Counted from the first letter of the stretch, positions 1 through 9,102 are shown. The stretch is DNA of 64,000 nt from Endobacterium cereale (GCF_009617585.1 NZ_WIXI01000051.1:62001-126000); one strand, 5' to 3'. The notes: generated by a model not told the origin, from the letters alone. A program made the numbers and translations.

Positions 1-1035
1 TGCCTTGTCGCCACGGCTGATGCTGGAAATCGCCTCATGACCGAACGGCAGGCGAACGGACAGGCTTTCGCCATTCCCGGTCTGGGTGCTCACCTCGATA
101 TTGTTGCCGAGGAAAGTAATATCGTTGATCGTCACGACAAGCCCGCTGGCGACCTGTGTGCTCGACAGCGACAAGCGCTCCGGCCGAAGCAGCAGTGAGG
201 CCGATTTCCCACCCGTCTTACCGGCATGCATCGGCACGCCATCGATGATCGTACCGCCCGGCAGAGCCAGTTTTGCCTTGCCATCGGCGCTCGACAGCAC
301 TTCGGCATTGATAAAATTACTGTCGCCGATAAAGCCCGCTACGAAATGCGTGGCCGGATTGGCGTAAAGCTCCTGACCGGTGCCGATCTGGTCGATCTCG
401 CCCTGGCTGAACACCGCGATCCGATCGGAAAGGCGCAATGCCTCTTCCTGATCGTGGGTGACGTAGAGAATAGTCACGCCGGTTTCCTGATGGATGCGGC
501 GGATTTCGAACTGGATTTCCTCGCGCAGCTTCTTGTCGAGCGCAGACAGCGGCTCGTCCATCAGCAGGACGGGCGGATTGTAGACCAGCGCGCGAGCAAG
601 GGCGACGCGCTGCTGTTGCCCGCCGGACATCAAGGCCGGTTTGCGGTCTTCAAAACCTTCAAGACGAACAAGCTTCAGCGCTTTTTTCACGCGCTCTGCT
701 ATTTCGGCCTGACCCACGCGGCGGATGCGCAGCGGGAAGGCGACGTTTTCACCAACCGTCAGATGCGGGAACAACGTGTAGCGCTGAAACACCATGCCGA
801 TATTGCGCTTGTGCGATGGTGTCGACAGCAGGCTCTGGCCGTTGAGCAGAATATCGCCATCGGTCGGGTCCTGAAAACCTGCCAGAATGTAGAGTGTCGT
901 CGACTTGCCCGAGCCCGATGGCCCGAGAAAGGTCATGAACTCACCCTGAGCAACATCCAGGCTGACGTTCTTGACGGCGGTGACCTGACCATATGTCTTG
1001 CGGATGCCACGGATGGAGAGGAATGGCTGGGTCAT
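1..1035 (-). CDS. ABC importer ATPase, spermidine/putrescine (PotA) type, cut by window edge
   Basis: Reading the minus strand from an ATG at 1035 gives about 345 residues that run off the left edge, so the C-terminus is missing. It hydrolyses ATP to power the adjacent importer. Walker A (GPSGSGKST) is at residues 38-46, the signature MSGGQ at 136-140, Walker B (LLMDEP) near 157-162 and the switch histidine at about 194. A TOBE-like tail follows the nucleotide-binding domain. The start overlaps the stop of the upstream permease gene by an ATGA, which supports translational coupling. It is the last visible gene of the long minus-strand operon. The family is certain; the substrate is not, since PotA-like ATPases serve many importers. 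Confidence 0.93.
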   Translation of the reverse strand, partial: MTQPFLSIRGIRKTYGQVTAVKNVSLDVAQGEFMTFLGPSGSGKSTTLYILAGFQDPTDGDILLNGQSLLSTPSHKRNIGMVFQRYTLFPHLTVGENVAFPLRIRRVGQAEIAERVKKALKLVRLEGFEDRKPALMSGGQQQRVALARALVYNPPVLLMDEPLSALDKKLREEIQFEIRRIHQETGVTILYVTHDQEEALRLSDRIAVFSQGEIDQIGTGQELYANPATHFVAGFIGDSNFINAEVLSSADGKAKLALPGGTIIDGVPMHAGKTGGKSASLLLRPERLSLSSTQVASGLVVTINDITFLGNNIEVSTQTGNGESLSVRLPFGHEAISSISRGDKA

Positions 1036-1832
1036 GCTTTGCGTCCCTTGCGGAAGAGTGCGGCCAGAACCATCAGCAGGATGGTGAAGGCAATAAGAAT
1101 AGTGGAGGCGGCGGCGATGACCGGCGTCAGGTCCTGTCGCAGCGTCGCCCAGATTTTCACCGGCAGCGTCTGGAGCGTCGGACTGGCCATGAAGATGGCG
1201 AGAACGACTTCATCCCACGATGCGAGGAAGGAAAAGATTGCGGCGGCGAATATGCCGTGACTGACGGCGGGTACCGTCACCCGGATGCGGGCTTCCCAAG
1301 GGCTTGCGCCGCACAGGATGGCGGCATCCTCGATAGATTTGTCGAAACCTTCCAGCGCATTGCCGATCGAGATGATCGAGAATGGCAGTGCGATCAGCAG
1401 ATGCGCGATGATGAATCCTACTGTGGTGCCCGCCAGTCCGAGCTGCAGAAACAGCGCGTAAAGGGCGACGGCGAGCACCACGACCGGGAGGATCATGGGG
1501 GTGAGGAACAGGGCGCGCAGGGCTTCGCGGCCAACAAAACTGCCGCGATTGAGGCCAAGGGCTGCGAGAAAACCGAGGATGACGGAGAGAACCGTGACGA
1601 TCGCGGCGATCTTCAGGCTGGTCAGCGCCGACCAGAGCCAGCGCGGATCGGCAAACAGCATCTGATACCATTTGAACGTCCAGGAAGGCGGCGGAAAGAT
1701 CAGCCATTGCGACGAGCCGAAGGAGAGTGCGGCGATGAAAACGATCGGCAGGATCAGGAATAGACAGACCAGAGCCGTGAGGCCGATCAGGAACGGTTTC
1801 AAACCGCCAAGTTTGTCGAAATCGAGCAGCAT
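1032..1832 (-). CDS. ABC importer permease, PotC-like
   Basis: A 266-residue inner-membrane protein with about six hydrophobic helices and the binding-protein-dependent transport (EAA-loop) pattern: the stretch around residues 165-195 reads ...EGFDKSIEDAAILCGASPWEARIRV. It would form half of the membrane channel of a polyamine/opine-type importer together with the gene just upstream. The spacing to the upstream permease is 5 bp, and its stop codon overlaps the ATPase start. Membership of the PotC/YdcV-type permeases is inferred from order (binding protein, B-type permease, C-type permease, ATPase) and from the EAA loop. Confidence 0.92.
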   Translation of the reverse strand: MLLDFDKLGGLKPFLIGLTALVCLFLILPIVFIAALSFGSSQWLIFPPPSWTFKWYQMLFADPRWLWSALTSLKIAAIVTVLSVILGFLAALGLNRGSFVGREALRALFLTPMILPVVVLAVALYALFLQLGLAGTTVGFIIAHLLIALPFSIISIGNALEGFDKSIEDAAILCGASPWEARIRVTVPAVSHGIFAAAIFSFLASWDEVVLAIFMASPTLQTLPVKIWATLRQDLTPVIAAASTILIAFTILLMVLAALFRKGRKA

Positions 1833-1837
1833 GATTG

Positions 1838-2695
1838 TTACCTCGCCCGATTGGGGTTCAGGAATTTGAGCTGGATGGCGTAGAGCACCATGGTCACCAG
1901 CAGGAGAACGAGGGCGGCCGCGCCGCCCATGCCCCAGTTGACCAATGACTGCACGAATTGCGCCACGAGTTCAGCCAGCATCATGTTGGAGGTGCCGCCG
2001 AGAAGGGCCGGCGTGACGTAATAACCAAGCGACATGACGAAAACCATCAGAGCACCCGAGGCGATGCCCGGCAGTGACAGCGGCAGCAGCACGCGGGTAA
2101 AACACTGGCGTTTGTTTGCGCCACAGAGAGCCGCCGCACGCAGGATGGCCGGATCGATCGACTTCAGGATACCGATCAGCGGCAGGATCACAAAAGGCAG
2201 CATGATATAGGTCATGCCGATCGTGACGCCGACGAGATTGTTCACAAGCGCCAGCGGCTTGTCGATGATGCCGAGGTTGATCAGCATCTTGTTGACGACA
2301 CCGGTACGCTGCAAAAGCACCATCCATGCATAAGTGCGGGCGAGAAGGTTGGTCCACATCGACAGAACGATGATCGCCATCACCAGCCGTGACCACTTGT
2401 CGGGCATGATGGCGAGCAGCCATGCCACCGGAAAACCGATCACCACGGCAACCACGGTCACCAGACCGGCAACAGTAAATGTGTTGAGGAACACCCGCAG
2501 ATAGGTCGTCGAGCCGAGCAGCTCGCGATAGTTCTGCAGACCGGGCGTGGGTTCGAGCACGCTGCGCATCAGCAGCATGAGCACGGGGATGATGAAGAAA
2601 AAGGCGATGAGCAGAAGAGCCGGCACGACATAGCCGAAACTGCCGTTGCGCCTGATCTTTCTCTCTCCACCGTCAGTCGTTGCCGACAGAACCAT
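1838..2695 (-). CDS. ABC importer permease, PotB-like
   Basis: A 285-residue inner-membrane protein. The reading frame is open 63 bp further upstream, but I start at 2695 because GGGAGG lies 7 nt before that ATG and the product then begins MVLSATTDG followed by a basic stretch and the first membrane helix. Around residues 185-215 an EAA-like loop (SIDPAILRAAALCGANKRQ) marks the ATPase contact. It pairs with the PotC-like permease. Together with the binding protein and ATPase it forms an importer of the polyamine/small cationic compound class; the actual ligand cannot be read from sequence. Confidence 0.92.
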   Translation of the reverse strand: MVLSATTDGGERKIRRNGSFGYVVPALLLIAFFFIIPVLMLLMRSVLEPTPGLQNYRELLGSTTYLRVFLNTFTVAGLVTVVAVVIGFPVAWLLAIMPDKWSRLVMAIIVLSMWTNLLARTYAWMVLLQRTGVVNKMLINLGIIDKPLALVNNLVGVTIGMTYIMLPFVILPLIGILKSIDPAILRAAALCGANKRQCFTRVLLPLSLPGIASGALMVFVMSLGYYVTPALLGGTSNMMLAELVAQFVQSLVNWGMGGAAALVLLLVTMVLYAIQLKFLNPNRAR

Positions 2696-2773
2696 TACAA
2701 ACCTCCCGGTTCCCTTCACGGAATTCACGGGCCGGCACCACCTGCCCGTGTCGTCCAAGTCTTCAGGTGAAAA

Positions 2774-3784
2774 TTACTTGGCCTGCCAAGCATACCAGCG
2801 GGTCCCGATCTCGTCGCGATGGGCGGCCCAGTAGCTCATGTCGGCATTGACCTGGGTTTCGGCCTTCTGATCAGGCAGCGTCTTGCGCAGGTCCTCATCC
2901 ATCAGTTTTGGCGAACCCGTATTGATCGGCGCGTAACCGGTCATCGTTGCGAACTCGGCCTGCGCCTTGTCGCTGGTGGCATTGGCGATGAACTTCATCG
3001 CCGCTTCCTTGTTTTTCGTGCCTTTCGGAACGACGAGCGCATCGGCAGCGGTGATGTTGTTGGTCCAGGATGTCTCGACAGTGACACCGGTCTGGGCAAG
3101 TGCCGTCAGGCGACCGTTCCAGAAGGAGCCGAACGGCGCTTCAGCCGAGGCCAAAAGCTGCTGCGACTGCGCACCGCTATCCCACCAGACGATTTCCGAC
3201 TTGATGGTGTCGAGTTTCTTGAAAGCGCGATCGAGATCGAGCGGATACAGCTTGTCGGCGGCAACACCGTCGGCGAGCAGTGCGGCTTCGATCACACCGG
3301 GAGCGGACCACTTGTAGAACGTGCGCTTGCCGGGGAATTTGGCGAGGTCGAACAGATCGGCCCAGCTTTTCGGGCAGGCATCGACGGCATCCTTGTTGCA
3401 GCCGATGACGAAGGAATAATAGAAGCTGCCGACGGAGTAGTCGGTCACAAAGCGCGGATCGAGTTTTGTCTTGTCGATGACGGAAAAGTCTAGCTTTTCG
3501 AGAAGGCCCGCATTACCGGCCTGAACCGCATAGTCACCTTCGACATCTACGACATCCCAGGCAACATTCTTGGATTCCACCATGGCCTTCAGCTTGCCGT
3601 AGTCGGTCGGGCCGTCCTGAGTGACGTTGACGCCACCCTCAGTGCTGAAAGTGTCTGCCCAATGCTGTTTTTGTGCATCCTGCGTGGTGCCGCCCCAGCT
3701 GGTGAACACCATGTCGGCGGCGCTGGCCTGTCCGGCGAAGGCGACGGTGGCTGCGAGAACTGCGATAATCGTCTGCTTTTTCAT
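2774..3784 (-). CDS. Periplasmic solute-binding protein of the PotD/opine class
   Basis: 336 residues from an ATG preceded by GGGAGGAG. Residues 1-22 are a clear Sec signal peptide (basic MKKQ, hydrophobic core, ASA cleavage motif). The mature protein begins DMVFTSWGGTTQDAQ, the usual opening of type 2 binding proteins for polyamines, opines and related compounds. Motifs such as VVDVEGDYAVQAGNAGLLEKLD and WWDSGAQSQQLLASAEA fit that fold. It captures substrate in the periplasm for the downstream permeases. It is followed by 78 bp before the PotB-like gene and preceded by the NIPSNAP gene, so it is part of the catabolic operon. Confidence 0.93.
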   Translation of the reverse strand: MKKQTIIAVLAATVAFAGQASAADMVFTSWGGTTQDAQKQHWADTFSTEGGVNVTQDGPTDYGKLKAMVESKNVAWDVVDVEGDYAVQAGNAGLLEKLDFSVIDKTKLDPRFVTDYSVGSFYYSFVIGCNKDAVDACPKSWADLFDLAKFPGKRTFYKWSAPGVIEAALLADGVAADKLYPLDLDRAFKKLDTIKSEIVWWDSGAQSQQLLASAEAPFGSFWNGRLTALAQTGVTVETSWTNNITAADALVVPKGTKNKEAAMKFIANATSDKAQAEFATMTGYAPINTGSPKLMDEDLRKTLPDQKAETQVNADMSYWAAHRDEIGTRWYAWQAK

Positions 3785-3834
3785 GTTTTCTCCTCCCTGA
3801 GAAAAACCGTGATCTGCGAATGTGTGCTTGTGCT

Positions 3835-4164
3835 CTAGACCGGCACCGTGCCGCCCAGAGGCGAGAATGCAGCGGGCGACATGATCTTGTTGTCTGCGGT
3901 GACGATCAGGTCGCGTATTTTTGGTAGAAAGGCCTGCCATTCCGGATCGGCACCCAGCCGCGCACGCCGCGCCTGCCGGTCATCGAGGCTTTCGAAACCC
4001 CAGATATGAACGATCTCGTTGATCGGACCGATCTCCGAGGAGAAATAACCGACGAGATTGCCGAGATGTTTTTTCTGAATGGTGATGCCGATCTCGCCGA
4101 CAACCTTCAGGTATTCGGGGATGGCACCGTTCTTCAGCCGATAGGTTCTGATCTCGTAGAACAT
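3835..4164 (-). CDS. NIPSNAP family protein
   Basis: 109 residues starting MFYEIRTYRLKNG, the typical beginning of NIPSNAP (dimeric alpha/beta barrel) proteins; the motif LVGYFSSEIGPINEIVHIWGFESLDDRQARRARL is also typical. Members of this superfamily often occur in catabolic operons, but no general reaction is established. The ATG is 5 bp after the aldehyde dehydrogenase stop, so the two are almost certainly co-translated. A longer in-frame extension overlapping the dehydrogenase is not preferred. It may act on, or bind, a product of the monooxygenase pathway; that is inference from context only. Confidence 0.88.
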   Translation of the reverse strand: MFYEIRTYRLKNGAIPEYLKVVGEIGITIQKKHLGNLVGYFSSEIGPINEIVHIWGFESLDDRQARRARLGADPEWQAFLPKIRDLIVTADNKIMSPAAFSPLGGTVPV

Positions 4165-4169
4165 GGCGC

Positions 4170-5633
4170 TCACCGCATCACGAAGGGGTCGGGGAAAGGC
4201 TCGTCTGACGTTCTCAGCCACACCGTCTTGGTGCGGGTGAAATCGAGTGCGGCGGCAAGGCCACCTTCGCGGCCATGACCGGATTGACCGTAACCGCCGA
4301 ACGGTGCGATCGGCGATACGGCGCGATAGGTATTGATCCAGACGATGCCGGCGCGGATGCGCTTCACCATGCGATGCGCCCGCGTCAGGTTCTGGGTGAA
4401 CACGCCGGAGGCAAGACCGTATCGGGTATCGTTGGCCAATGCGACCGCTTCGTCTTCATTGGTGAAGGACACGACCGAAAGCACCGGGCCAAAAAGTTCG
4501 GTTTCGACCGATGGCGAGTTGATGCCGTCGCAATCCAGAATGGTCGGCAAGTAAAAGAAACCGTCGCCTTCGCCAGCACGGCCACCGGTGACAACCTTGG
4601 CTCCGGCAGCAACTGAGGCAGCAACGACCTGCTCGACATGATCACGCTGGCGTTTGGTGCAAAGTGGGCCGACTTCCGTTGCCATTTCGAGCGGCGTGCC
4701 GATGCGGATGGCTTCGGCCTTTGCTTTCAAAAGGCTGATAATCTGGTCCTTGACAGAGCGCTCGACGATGAGGCGCGAGCCGGCAACGCAACTCTGGCCG
4801 GTCGCGGCAAAGATGCCGGCGACCTGCGCATTGGCCGCACTTTCGAGATCGGCATCAGCGAACACGATAAAGGGCGATTTGCCGCCAAGTTCCAGCGAAG
4901 TGCTGGCAAGGTTTTCCGCCGAATTGCGCACCACATGTGCCGCCGTGACAGGACCGCCGGTAAAGGCGATATGAGCCACACCCGGATGTCGTGTCAGCGC
5001 GCTGCCGCAGGACGGGCCGAAACCGGTGATGACGTTCAGCACGCCCTTCGGGAAACCGGCTTCATGCACGAGGCGAGCAAATTCCAGCATGGGCGCCGGG
5101 CCATCTTCAGATGCCTTGACCACCAGTGTGCAGCCGGCAGCCAGTGCCGGGCCAATCTTGACGGCAGAAAGAAACAGCTGACTGTTCCACGGCACGATGG
5201 CGGCAACGACGCCGACCGGCTCACGACGGGTCCAGACATCCATCTCAGCCTTGTCGATCGATAGCGTAGACCCTTCGATCTTGTCGGCAAGGCCGGCGTA
5301 ATAACGATAATAATCGGCAACATAGGCAATCTGTGCCGAGGTTTCGCGGATGATCTTGCCGGTATCGCGGGTTTCCAATCCGGCAAGGCGCTGCGCATTT
5401 GCCTGCACAAGATCCGCCAGCCTGTAGAGAAGTTTTCCACGAGCGGATGCGGTCAACGCCGGCCAAGCGCCTGTCCACAATGCCTGTTCTGCGGCGTTTA
5501 CGGCACGATCGACATCCGTCTCACGGGCTTCCGGCATGGAAGCCCAGACGTTTCCGGTCGCCGGATCGATACTGTCGAAGCGGGCAGACCCATCTTCGAA
5601 CACGCCATCTATATATTGTTGAAAAGCGTGCAT
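4170..5633 (-). CDS. NAD(P)-dependent aldehyde dehydrogenase
   Basis: 487 residues covering a full-length aldehyde dehydrogenase. The general base Glu lies in LELGGKSP (E248) and the catalytic Cys in GQSCVAGSR (C282). The nucleotide-binding motif FTGGPVT is at 224-230. It would oxidise an aldehyde to a carboxylate in the cytoplasm. It sits between the luciferase-like monooxygenase (7 bp upstream) and the NIPSNAP gene, so its likely substrate is an aldehyde released by the monooxygenase or by the hydrolase in the same operon. The exact substrate cannot be predicted from sequence. Confidence 0.94.
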   Translation of the reverse strand: MHAFQQYIDGVFEDGSARFDSIDPATGNVWASMPEARETDVDRAVNAAEQALWTGAWPALTASARGKLLYRLADLVQANAQRLAGLETRDTGKIIRETSAQIAYVADYYRYYAGLADKIEGSTLSIDKAEMDVWTRREPVGVVAAIVPWNSQLFLSAVKIGPALAAGCTLVVKASEDGPAPMLEFARLVHEAGFPKGVLNVITGFGPSCGSALTRHPGVAHIAFTGGPVTAAHVVRNSAENLASTSLELGGKSPFIVFADADLESAANAQVAGIFAATGQSCVAGSRLIVERSVKDQIISLLKAKAEAIRIGTPLEMATEVGPLCTKRQRDHVEQVVAASVAAGAKVVTGGRAGEGDGFFYLPTILDCDGINSPSVETELFGPVLSVVSFTNEDEAVALANDTRYGLASGVFTQNLTRAHRMVKRIRAGIVWINTYRAVSPIAPFGGYGQSGHGREGGLAAALDFTRTKTVWLRTSDEPFPDPFVMR

Positions 5634-5640
5634 CTCAGCC

Positions 5641-6678
5641 TCACCGGAATGCTGGCATGACGTCGGCGATAAAGCGTTCGAGCGACGCCTTCTTACGCTC
5701 GAAACTCATGCCGGTATCGATCCAGAAGGAATATTCGTCCCAACCCTGCTGTTCGTAAACCTTGAGGCGATCGATGACGGTTGCCGCATTGCCAATCGGC
5801 ATGTTGGTGATCATCTTTTCCGGTGCAAGGTTCGGGTTGACCGCCAGCTCCTCTTCGCTCAGGGTCTGGATCAGGCCCTGGCTGATCGGCCGCTCATTCT
5901 TGAACCAAGCGAAGAAGTAGTTGTAGTAGGTGCTGATTTCCTTGGCCGCCGTGGCGATATCGGCGTCATCCGAACCGACATAGGTGTGCTGCAGCAGCAT
6001 GATTTTTGGACGCTTCACTTCCGGCGCCTTGTCGCAGGCCGCATCGAAACGTTCCATCAGGCTGGCAATCTCGGCCTCACCATTGGCAAGCGGCGTGCAC
6101 TGAACGTTGCAGCCATTAGCCACGGCAAATTCGTGGCTATTCGGGTCACGCGCAGCCACCCAGATCGGCGGGTGCGGCTGTTGCACCGGTTTTGGCGCCG
6201 AGGTCGTTTTCGGGAATTTGTAGAACTCGCCGTCATGCGCATAATCACCTTCCCATACGCCCTTGATGGCCGGGATGAGTTCGCGCATGCGCTGACCGGC
6301 ACCCCAAGGGTCGAGACCGGGCAGAAGACGTTCGTATTCGAAACTGTAGGCGCCGCGGGCAATACCGAGATCGAGACGACCACCGCTGATAAGGTCGGTC
6401 ATCGCCGCTTCGCCAGCCAGCTTGATCGGATGCCAGAAGGGCGCGATCACCGTGCCGGTGCCAAGTCGCACATTTTTGAAGCGGGCGGCAAGGTCGGCGA
6501 GATTGACGAACGGGTTCGGCGCAATGGTGAATTCCATGCCGTGATGTTCGCCAGTCCAGATGGCGTGCATGCCACCCTTGTCGGCGATCTCGCACAGCTT
6601 GATGAACTCTTCATACAGTTCCTCATGGTCCTGGCTGGCATTCAGCCGCTCCATATGAACGAAAAGCGAGAACTTCAT
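5641..6678 (-). CDS. LLM-class flavin-dependent oxidoreductase (luciferase-like monooxygenase)
   Basis: 345 residues beginning MKFSLFVHMERL, with WTGEHHGMEFTIAPNPFV, RLGTGTVIAPFWHPIKLAGEAAMTDLIS and GRLDLGIARGAYSFEYE, the hallmark blocks of bacterial luciferase-like TIM-barrel monooxygenases. Such enzymes use reduced FMN supplied by a partner reductase and insert one oxygen atom into an organic substrate. The start codon overlaps the stop of the flavin reductase gene (ATGA), a strong sign of a two-component system. Substrate unknown; related enzymes act on alkanals, sulfonates, pyrimidine rings and cyclic amides. Confidence 0.94.
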   Translation of the reverse strand: MKFSLFVHMERLNASQDHEELYEEFIKLCEIADKGGMHAIWTGEHHGMEFTIAPNPFVNLADLAARFKNVRLGTGTVIAPFWHPIKLAGEAAMTDLISGGRLDLGIARGAYSFEYERLLPGLDPWGAGQRMRELIPAIKGVWEGDYAHDGEFYKFPKTTSAPKPVQQPHPPIWVAARDPNSHEFAVANGCNVQCTPLANGEAEIASLMERFDAACDKAPEVKRPKIMLLQHTYVGSDDADIATAAKEISTYYNYFFAWFKNERPISQGLIQTLSEEELAVNPNLAPEKMITNMPIGNAATVIDRLKVYEQQGWDEYSFWIDTGMSFERKKASLERFIADVMPAFR

Positions 6679-7604
6679 GGGATCAACCTTTTTTTAGCCA
6701 CGGCGTGAACGCGGCCCTTTTCCTGATTGCCGAAATAGATGCCGAAATTGCCGAGCGTGCTTTCCTGGGCGTAACGCTTCACCGTCTCGCGCAAGGCCGA
6801 ATCCTGGATCTTGTCGATCGGCAGTTGCTGCAGCGGGAACATCTGGCCAATTTTAGGCGCGCCCTCGCCTAACGCGGCGCGGTAGACGATATGCTGGCGG
6901 CCGGCCTTGGTGTCTTCGTAGATGGAATAAAGCAGGCCTGTCTGGATCGAGAGACCGATTTCGGCGGCAAACTGCGGCTCAAGCACGTCCATGCCTTCGC
7001 TTTCGGCCTTGTCGACCAAAGGCAGCGTCCAGCCGCCTGCGCCATCCGGAACCAGCAAAATCTGACCTTCTCGCTCGGCAACAGCACCAACAGACAAACT
7101 GCCCTCGACATTGGCGAGCAGGTTCTTTTCGGTGAGCGCCGGCGTGAAATAACCACCGCGTGCGTAACCGAGACCGGTCTTGCCGGAATTTTCGAAACCC
7201 TCGATCTTGCCGATCAGGATGACATGGTCACCGGCATCGACACGTTCATGTGCCGAACAGTCGAACCACGCGGCGGTGTCGGAAAAGACCGGCGAACCGA
7301 ACGGTCCCTTCTGCCAGTCGACTGCGGCAAAGCGATCCTCCACCGGGCGGGCAAAGGTGTTCGACACATCCTTCTGGTCTTCGGAAAGGATGTTGACCGC
7401 AAAGCCCGGCGTGGTCATCAGCGTCTGGTAATTGCGCGATGTCTTCGCCAAGCATACCAGAAGCAGCGGCGGATCCAGCGAAACGCTGGTAAAACTGTTG
7501 GCGGTGAAGCCGATCGGGGCGCCCTCTTCATTGAACGTCGTCACCACGGTGACACCGGTCAGGAATGCACCGAACGCATCGCGTAGCGCTCTTGGATCAC
7601 TCAT
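6675..7604 (-). CDS. Flavin reductase with a C-terminal Nudix-like extension
   Basis: 309 residues; I start at MSDPRALRDAF because GGAGGAG precedes that ATG at good spacing. Residues 1-155 are an FMN-binding split-barrel flavin reductase (FTANSFTSVSLDPPLLLVCLAKTS, and a late DHVILIGKIEGF block). It would reduce FMN with NAD(P)H for the neighbouring luciferase-like monooxygenase. Residues about 165-300 form a second domain with a Nudix-like layout (GAVAEREGQILLVPDGAGGW...LPL) but without the REXXEE core of the Nudix box. Most reductase partners lack such an extension; a regulatory or ligand-binding role is possible. Confidence 0.9.
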   Translation of the reverse strand: MSDPRALRDAFGAFLTGVTVVTTFNEEGAPIGFTANSFTSVSLDPPLLLVCLAKTSRNYQTLMTTPGFAVNILSEDQKDVSNTFARPVEDRFAAVDWQKGPFGSPVFSDTAAWFDCSAHERVDAGDHVILIGKIEGFENSGKTGLGYARGGYFTPALTEKNLLANVEGSLSVGAVAEREGQILLVPDGAGGWTLPLVDKAESEGMDVLEPQFAAEIGLSIQTGLLYSIYEDTKAGRQHIVYRAALGEGAPKIGQMFPLQQLPIDKIQDSALRETVKRYAQESTLGNFGIYFGNQEKGRVHAVAKKRLIP

Positions 7605-7625
7605 TGTCACTCCTCCCATTCCTCC

Positions 7626-8426
7626 TTAAGTCGCCGGCTGCCAGGTGAGCCAGTCGGCCAGTGCCTCACTCACCTCCTCCGGCGCCGTGACATTGACCAT
7701 ATGTCGGTGGCCTTTGATGACGACCGCCCTTCCTTGAGGCGTCGCTCTGGCCATGTCTTCGGCCATTTCGGCCGTCGAATTCTTGTCGCCATCGCCCGTC
7801 AGGAACAAGGCCGGAGCTTTTACCCGCGGCCAGCTGTCCGAATAGACCGCATCGCCGGTGGCAAAGGCCCGATAGGCGGCGGCATATCCGCCGGGATCGA
7901 CCTTTTGCAGCAGGTCATGCACGAGACGATAGGCTGCGCTATCCTTCTCGTCCGCCGAAAACCATCTTTCCAGCGGCGCTTCGCGATCGAAGGCGCCGGA
8001 AAAGATTTCGTCAGCACGCGCTTCCACTGCCTCGCGCGCTGTCGGCGTCCGTTTGTAGACGCCGTTCAGAAGAGCGACCCGACGGAGTTTTGTCGGCTTC
8101 GTCGCGGCAAATCCGGCGGCAATCAGGGCGCCCATCGAATGACCGGCAACACTGACTGCTTCCAATCCGAGTTCATCAACCAGTTCTGAAAACCAGGCGA
8201 CGAAATTGGGCAATTCCGGCGGGGTATCCAGAGGCGCCGAAAACCCGTGGCCCGGAAGATCGACCGCGATGACGCGATGATCTTTCGAGAGCCGCTCGAT
8301 CTGCGGCCCCCAGGCTTCGATGCGCATGCCGACACCGTGGATGAGGACGAGTGTCTCGCCGCCCTGCCCCTCGTCGATATAGGCCGCGCCGGAAGGCGTC
8401 TTAGACCGATGCAGGGTTTGCAACAT
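7626..8426 (-). CDS. Alpha/beta-fold hydrolase
   Basis: 266 residues from MLQTLHRSKT, a start that overlaps the DUF1185 gene by 26 bp; the frame remains open further upstream but that part lies inside DUF1185. The oxyanion motif HGVG is at 30-33, the DLPGHG block at 56-61 and the nucleophile elbow GHSMGA (S97) at 95-100. The acid is likely in LTGDGDKNS and the histidine in KGHRHMVN. It should hydrolyse an ester, amide or C-C bond in the cytoplasm. In this operon it plausibly processes the monooxygenase product, as in ring-opening pathways; the substrate is unknown. Confidence 0.9.
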   Translation of the reverse strand: MLQTLHRSKTPSGAAYIDEGQGGETLVLIHGVGMRIEAWGPQIERLSKDHRVIAVDLPGHGFSAPLDTPPELPNFVAWFSELVDELGLEAVSVAGHSMGALIAAGFAATKPTKLRRVALLNGVYKRTPTAREAVEARADEIFSGAFDREAPLERWFSADEKDSAAYRLVHDLLQKVDPGGYAAAYRAFATGDAVYSDSWPRVKAPALFLTGDGDKNSTAEMAEDMARATPQGRAVVIKGHRHMVNVTAPEEVSEALADWLTWQPAT

Positions 8427-9003
8427 CGTGGCCAAGCTCCTTGAGGTCCTGGTAGCGATCACCGATGCGATGATGCGGGCGACCACCGATCGAGGCACCG
8501 AGCGCGACGACGATTTCGTCGGCGGCAGGCGCATCCGGAATGGCGCACTGGATCGTCAGGTAATGCGAGCGACGGCCTTCGTCGTTCTTGTCCATCAGCG
8601 GGATCATGATCGGCGCATTGGCCGGACCGCGCGTATTGCAGAAGGCGAGATAGGATTTAGCGCCAACGGCGGTGCGGTAGTGATTGCCGAAACGCAGTGT
8701 GTGGATCAATGCGGAGCCATGCTCGATCTCGCCATCCAGACCGACGACGGCCGACTTGCCGTAAGCTTCGACCGCCTCGCCCGAACCGACAGTGTCGATA
8801 ATCATCTTGGTGAGCAGTTCGCCGAGAACCGGAGCGACTTCGTGAATTTCCGGCTTCAGGTTTTCGACATAGCCACGGCCAGCCCACGGATTCTTCACCA
8901 CAGCCAGAGCCGCAATCAGCTTCAGCGGCGTTGCCGCTTCCTTGCCGCCCTCAACGAGCGTCGTCTCGATCTGCAGAAATGTTTTGCGGATCACCGGTGC
9001 CAT
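8401..9003 (-). CDS. AA_synth (DUF1185) family protein, first gene of the operon
   Basis: 200 residues with the motifs typical of the Pfam AA_synth family: IRKTFLQIETTLVEGG, NPWAGRGYVE, GKSAVVGLDGEIEHGSALIH and GASIGGRPHHRIGDRYQD. The family name comes from a proposed link to amino acid metabolism; no reaction is established to my knowledge. It is the promoter-proximal gene of the minus-strand operon and faces the GntR gene, so it is the first protein made on induction. Members commonly neighbour luciferase-like monooxygenases and flavin reductases, as here. Confidence 0.9.
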   Translation of the reverse strand: MAPVIRKTFLQIETTLVEGGKEAATPLKLIAALAVVKNPWAGRGYVENLKPEIHEVAPVLGELLTKMIIDTVGSGEAVEAYGKSAVVGLDGEIEHGSALIHTLRFGNHYRTAVGAKSYLAFCNTRGPANAPIMIPLMDKNDEGRRSHYLTIQCAIPDAPAADEIVVALGASIGGRPHHRIGDRYQDLKELGHDVANPASV

Positions 9004-9036
9004 GGAATGCCTCCCTGCAATTTCATCTGCCTGTAT

Positions 9037-9050
9037 GATGGTATACCATA
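9037..9050. promoter_or_regulatory. Probable operator of the FCD-type GntR regulator
   Basis: Bases 9038-9049 form a perfect 12-bp palindrome, ATGGTATACCAT, in the 99-bp gap between the divergent operon and regulator genes. FadR-subfamily (FCD) GntR proteins usually bind short dyads of the TnGTnnnACnA kind, and TGGTATACCA matches that pattern. Its position would let one dimer control both directions. Binding is inferred, not shown. Confidence 0.75.
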
Positions 9051-9102
9051 AGACCGAATGTCAAGCGCTTGCCGGAATCATTTTTTGACGATAAAAGGAG
9101 AC

